16,699 nt of DNA, from the NCBI GenBank assembly GCA_018666235.1, contig JABJAB010000051.1, forward strand, positions 1-16,699, given 5' to 3'. The translations under genes were made by a program, and so were the position numbers. The notes below the pieces were generated by a model. The model saw only the letters and a list, made by a program, of their open reading frames with translations, ran no database searches and was not told the DNA's origin. This document shows, one piece after another, positions 14,161 through 16,699 of the stretch. Positions within the stretch are counted from its first letter, which is position 1. Each line of letters begins with the position of its first letter. Origin of the DNA: Ilumatobacter sp. GTDB taxonomy: Bacteria; Actinomycetota; Acidimicrobiia; Acidimicrobiales; Ilumatobacteraceae.

Positions 14161-14517
14161 ATGCCGATGCGGACGGAGTGCAAGAACTTCGAGAGCCGGT
14201 CGTATCCAAACGGCGACACGGTCAGAAAATGCAACATTGATTTGGCGCCTGATGCGCCCTGGCGATGTCCCGAGAATTGCTCGGGGTACGAGCGACGATT
14301 GGCTGATGCCGCGTGGACGCATGGAACGCTGGTCGTCCCGCCGACGCCGCCTGAGCCTGCTGGTCTTGAAGATGGATCGGCTGCCGCAGTCCTTGACGCG
14401 GCAGAGGAAATCTTGAACGCCATCGGTGATGACGTCAAGGCCGAGGTTGACGCCGAGCGCGCGGCAGCGCAGACCAAGCCGGGCATGTTCTCTCGCCTGT
14501 TCCGCAAGAAGCGCTGA
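14161..14517 (+). CDS. Small four-cysteine protein of unknown function downstream of sufB
   Basis: This 118-residue soluble protein has four cysteines in its first 40 residues: C7, C24, C36 and C40 (TECKNF, RKCNIDLAP, WRCPENC). Their spacing is C-x16-C-x11-C-x3-C, suitable for a zinc site or a small Fe-S cluster. A Pro-rich linker (VVPPTPPEPAG) follows, then an Ala- and Glu-rich helix, and a basic C-terminus (FSRLFRKKR). I do not recognise a named family. I think similar short proteins accompany sufB in Acidimicrobiia, but I cannot confirm it here. The ATG at 14161 is favoured; a second ATG two codons later is possible. A role with the SUF system is inferred from position and cysteines only. 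Confidence 0.75.
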   Translation: MPMRTECKNFESRSYPNGDTVRKCNIDLAPDAPWRCPENCSGYERRLADAAWTHGTLVVPPTPPEPAGLEDGSAAAVLDAAEEILNAIGDDVKAEVDAERAAAQTKPGMFSRLFRKKR

Positions 14518-14544
14518 CGCGAGCACCCTCGGGTCGGCCGGCAG

Positions 14545-14588
14545 CATCTTGGTCTCGTCGCGTTTGTTCGCCGACGAGACCGTTGATG
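14545..14588 (+). terminator. Strong hairpin after the sufB gene group
   Basis: GGTCTCGTCG (14551-14560) and its perfect reverse complement CGACGAGACC (14572-14581) form a ten-base-pair stem with an 11-base loop. Outside it, CATC (14545-14548) can pair with GATG (14585-14588) across a small internal loop. No T-tract follows, so classical intrinsic termination is not proven. It lies in the 128-base gap between the four-cysteine protein gene and the dehydratase gene and probably ends the first transcript. Nothing else is seen in the gap. Confidence 0.5.
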
Positions 14589-14645
14589 TCGCCGACGCTT
14601 CGGCCAGTGCACTCGGTGGCGCCTGCCCGCCCTAGGTTCTGGGGA

Positions 14646-14906
14646 ATGAGCCCTCCTCCTGACCGGTCGCAGCGCTGGGTCGAAGCCGACGGGCGATTGC
14701 AGCGGGACTTCGAATTCGGCGACTTCTCCGAAGCGTTTGGGTTCATGACGCGTGTTGCGCTGCTCGCTGAAGTACACGGCCATCATCCCGACTGGTCGAA
14801 CACGTACAACCGGGTCTCGATCTCGTTGACGACGCATGACGCGGGCAACGCGGTCACCGACGTTGATCGCACCATGGCAGCGGCCATCGATGACATCACT
14901 TCCTGA
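14646..14906 (+). CDS. 4a-hydroxytetrahydrobiopterin dehydratase (pterin-4a-carbinolamine dehydratase)
   Basis: This 86-residue protein covers the whole PCD fold. It has FEFGDFSEAFGFMTRVALLAEVHGHHPDW, with the signature E42-x3-H46-H47-P48-x3-N52-x-Y54-N55, then VSISLTTHDAG and the final helix TDVDRTMAAAIDDI. It dehydrates the 4a-carbinolamine formed by aromatic amino acid hydroxylases; in some bacteria it instead supports molybdopterin or pterin metabolism. No hydroxylase gene is in the window. GGGGA directly abuts the ATG, too close for a normal ribosome binding site. TAGGTT ten bases upstream could be a -10 element of a leaderless transcript. The MFS gene follows at once, suggesting co-transcription. 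Confidence 0.9.
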   Translation: MSPPPDRSQRWVEADGRLQRDFEFGDFSEAFGFMTRVALLAEVHGHHPDWSNTYNRVSISLTTHDAGNAVTDVDRTMAAAIDDITS

Positions 14907-14913
14907 CTCCGAG

Positions 14914-16161
14914 ATGACTGTTCCCGACGCGGTCGATCACCGTTCCGGCCGGTTTCCGGGTTGGTGGGTGGTCGCCGGCTGTTTCACGGTCCTGCTGGTC
15001 AACTCAGGTCTCGCGTTCTACGGCCTCGCCGTCTACCTGAACGCCTTCAGTAACGAAAAGGGTTGGGCGCTCGGCACCATCTCGTTCGGCGTCACGGTCT
15101 TCTTCGTGGTCGGCGGTGTCGTCGGGCTCTGGATTGCCCGACTGATCGCCCGCTTCGACGTGCGCTACATCATGATGGCCGGCGGCGTGATCGCCGGAGG
15201 GTCGCTCGCTTTGCTCGGTCAGGTCGAGACGCAGTGGCAGATGTTCCTGGTGTACGCCGTGTTCGCCGTGGGCTACGCAGCGGCAGGTCTTGTGCCCGCA
15301 ACGACCGTCGTGACGCGCTGGTTCCATAGCAAACGGGCCGTCGCTCTTTCGGTCGCGTCGACCGGCCTGTCCGTGGGCGGCATCGTGATCACGCCGTTTG
15401 CAAAGCGGTTCATCGACGAATACGGACTGTCCGCGACCACGCCCTGGTTGGGCTTGGTCTTCGTCGCGGTCACGGTGCCCGTTGCTTGGTTCATGGTCAA
15501 ACCCGATCCAGAAGCGATCGGTTGGGCGCCTGACGGACAGCGTCGCGCCGTCGGCGAAGTGGCTCCCGCAGTCGGCGGCACGACGTTCGAAGACGCCGTG
15601 AAGACCACGTTCTATCGAGCTGTTGCCGTCGGCTATATCTTCGCCCTGGGTTCCCAGGTGGGCGGGATTCAGCAGTTGGTGAAGCTGGTGGAAGAACGAA
15701 CCGATCCGGCGACGGCCCGGTTTGCGGTCACCGCGTTGGCGGCCACATCCGTGGTGGCCCGACTCGTGGGTGGCCGTGCTGTTCAGGTGATGCCAATGAT
15801 GCGGTTCACCGTCGTCATCGCGGGGGTTCAGTCCGTGGCGCTGGTGATGCTTGCGTTCGTCAGTTCGACGGTACTGATCTTCGCGTCGATCATCCTGTTC
15901 GGCTTGACGATCGGCAATCTGTTGATGATGCAGCCGTTGCTGCTGGCCGAGCGATTTGGTGTGCGCGACTATCCGCGCATCTACAGCCGATCACAGTTCG
16001 TCGCGCTGGTCGGTGTCGCCGGCGGCCCGCTGCTGCTCGGTTGGCTCTACGACGTGTCGGGCTCGTACCGACTTCCTTACCTCGCTGCTGCGGCGTGCTG
16101 CACGGTCGGCGTCGGAATTCTGTCGCTCGCTGGCCCGGCCACCGCCACCGACCCCGTGTAG
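14914..16161 (+). CDS. MFS transporter (oxalate/formate antiporter or monocarboxylate transporter-like)
   Basis: This protein of about 415 residues has twelve likely membrane helices. It starts after a short hydrophilic N-terminus with GWWVVAGCFTVLLVNSGLAFYGLAVYLNAF. The loop after helix 2 contains IARLIARFDVRYIMMAGGV, the MFS signature region. RWFHSKRAVALSVASTGLSVGG is typical of the OFA and monocarboxylate porter groups. A central loop with KPDPEAIGWAPDG separates the two halves. The substrate is probably a small organic anion, but this is an inference from family. I chose the ATG at 14914, seven bases after the dehydratase stop. An in-frame ATG at 14890, overlapping the dehydratase gene by 17 bases, is an alternative. 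Confidence 0.85.
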   Translation: MTVPDAVDHRSGRFPGWWVVAGCFTVLLVNSGLAFYGLAVYLNAFSNEKGWALGTISFGVTVFFVVGGVVGLWIARLIARFDVRYIMMAGGVIAGGSLALLGQVETQWQMFLVYAVFAVGYAAAGLVPATTVVTRWFHSKRAVALSVASTGLSVGGIVITPFAKRFIDEYGLSATTPWLGLVFVAVTVPVAWFMVKPDPEAIGWAPDGQRRAVGEVAPAVGGTTFEDAVKTTFYRAVAVGYIFALGSQVGGIQQLVKLVEERTDPATARFAVTALAATSVVARLVGGRAVQVMPMMRFTVVIAGVQSVALVMLAFVSSTVLIFASIILFGLTIGNLLMMQPLLLAERFGVRDYPRIYSRSQFVALVGVAGGPLLLGWLYDVSGSYRLPYLAAAACCTVGVGILSLAGPATATDPV

Positions 16162-16169
16162 TCGTCGCC

Positions 16170-16181
16170 GGGCTCCGGCCC
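16170..16181. terminator. Small UNCG-tetraloop hairpin in the convergent MFS/sufU gap
   Basis: GGGC-TCCG-GCCC forms a four-base-pair stem closed by a C(UCCG)G tetraloop, a member of the very stable UNCG class. It is followed on the + strand by TGTATCTATT. It occupies most of the 25-base gap between two converging genes. It may end the MFS transcript, but the stem is short. Confidence 0.35.
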
Positions 16182-16186
16182 TGTAT

Positions 16187-16651
16187 CTATTCGGCTTGGG
16201 TGAGGGCTTGGGCCAGGGTGTTCCAGCTGAGGACCGCACACTTGATGCGAACCGGGAACTTCACGACGCCCTGCAGCGCTTCGAGGTCGCCGAGGTCGAT
16301 GTCGGCATCGCTCTCGATCTCATCGAGTCCTTCGATCCCCATCAATGTCTTGAATCGGCGGATCCGGGCGTTCACGTCGCCGACGGACTTGCCGAGCATT
16401 GCCTGGCTCATCATCGAGGCTGAGGACTGTGAAATCGAGCAGCCTTGGCCGCCGATCTTGATGTCGCGGATGACGGCGTCGTCGCCAGTGCCCGCTGACG
16501 TGTCGAGGTCGAGGTAGACGGTGATCTCGTCGCCGCACAGCGGGTTGTGGCCGTCGGCCTTGATCGCTGGTGGTTCGAGCTCGCCACGATTGCGTGGGGT
16601 GCGGTAGTGGTCGAGGATGATTTCTCGGTAGAGGTCTTCGAGGCCTGGCAT
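16187..16651 (-). CDS. sufU: Fe-S cluster assembly sulfur-transfer protein SufU
   Basis: This 154-residue IscU-like protein is of the SufU type. The zinc/sulfur-acceptor ligands are C39 and D41 in NPLCGDEI, C71 in GGQGCSISQSS and C138 in VRIKCAVLSW. The 18-20 residue insertion between the second and third ligand regions that separates SufU from IscU is present (around GIEGLDEIESDADIDL). The N-terminus LEDLYREIILDHYRTPRNRG is typical of SufU. SufU is the zinc-dependent acceptor that takes sulfur from the cysteine desulfurase SufS and passes it to SufB. The ATG at 16651 is preceded by GGGAG six bases upstream. The next gene upstream probably is sufS, whose end may be seen at the window edge. 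Confidence 0.93.
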   Translation of the reverse strand: MPGLEDLYREIILDHYRTPRNRGELEPPAIKADGHNPLCGDEITVYLDLDTSAGTGDDAVIRDIKIGGQGCSISQSSASMMSQAMLGKSVGDVNARIRRFKTLMGIEGLDEIESDADIDLGDLEALQGVVKFPVRIKCAVLSWNTLAQALTQAE

Positions 16652-16673
16652 CTGTCGCTCCCGGAGTGTCGGT

Positions 16674-16699
16674 CTAGAACCCGAAGATATCGGTGGCAC
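16674..16699 (-). CDS. Possible last codons of the upstream gene (perhaps sufS)
   Basis: On the - strand the last bases read ATDIFGF followed by TAG at 16676-16674, 22 bases before the sufU start. Cysteine desulfurases of the SufS type are commonly encoded directly upstream of sufU and often end in a similar hydrophobic -DxFG- tail. Only seven residues are visible, so this is a guess from position. Confidence 0.35.

Overview
This window looks like chromosomal DNA from a high-GC actinobacterium. I favour the class Acidimicrobiia (an Ilumatobacter-like organism). The reasons are the short actinobacterial type of MutY, the SufB/SufU iron-sulfur genes, the single-cluster ferredoxin, the MaoC/CitE-like CoA enzymes and the dense gene packing with GTGA/ATGA overlaps. 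The class assignment is an inference from gene style, not from a marker gene. I see no tRNA, rRNA, IS element, phage gene or CRISPR array, and no gene-free stretch above 300 bases.

Left part (1-4942, all + strand): the 3' end of a YbhN/LPG-synthase-type membrane protein, a MaoC-family hydratase, a class I methyltransferase and MutY follow one another with overlapping ends. After a 40-base gap come two CitE/HpcH-type CoA lyases of different subfamilies, 11 bases apart. The hydratase and the lyases suggest turnover of branched C4-C5 CoA esters of the malyl-, citramalyl- or mesaconyl-CoA kind.

Centre (4943-9010, - strand): this is the most interesting region. Read from right to left it is one operon: an epoxide-hydrolase-like alpha/beta hydrolase with an Asp nucleophile; a thioredoxin-like domain fused to a large uncharacterised domain; a UGSC-family selenoprotein; and a TauD/TfdA-type Fe(II)/2-oxoglutarate dioxygenase. 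The selenoprotein is split by an in-frame TGA at 6381-6383. Read through as selenocysteine it gives one 171-residue protein with the motif U-G-S-C-T-S-C. A good bacterial SECIS hairpin lies directly 3' of that TGA. The U-x-x-C-x-x-C pattern resembles selenoprotein B of glycine/betaine reductase. The operon therefore looks like an undescribed selenium-dependent redox system in an aerobe. The gap between this operon and the CitE genes consists almost wholly of two tandem 29-base palindromic units.

Right part (9114-16699): a divergent MBL-fold hydrolase and a small MauE/DoxX-like membrane protein; a convergent oligopeptidase B; a divergent ferredoxin translationally coupled to a short SufB; a small four-cysteine protein; a strong hairpin; a pterin-4a-carbinolamine dehydratase with an MFS transporter; and, convergent to that, SufU, preceded at the window edge by what may be the last codons of SufS. 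The SUF genes are thus split between two oppositely oriented clusters about 2 kb apart.
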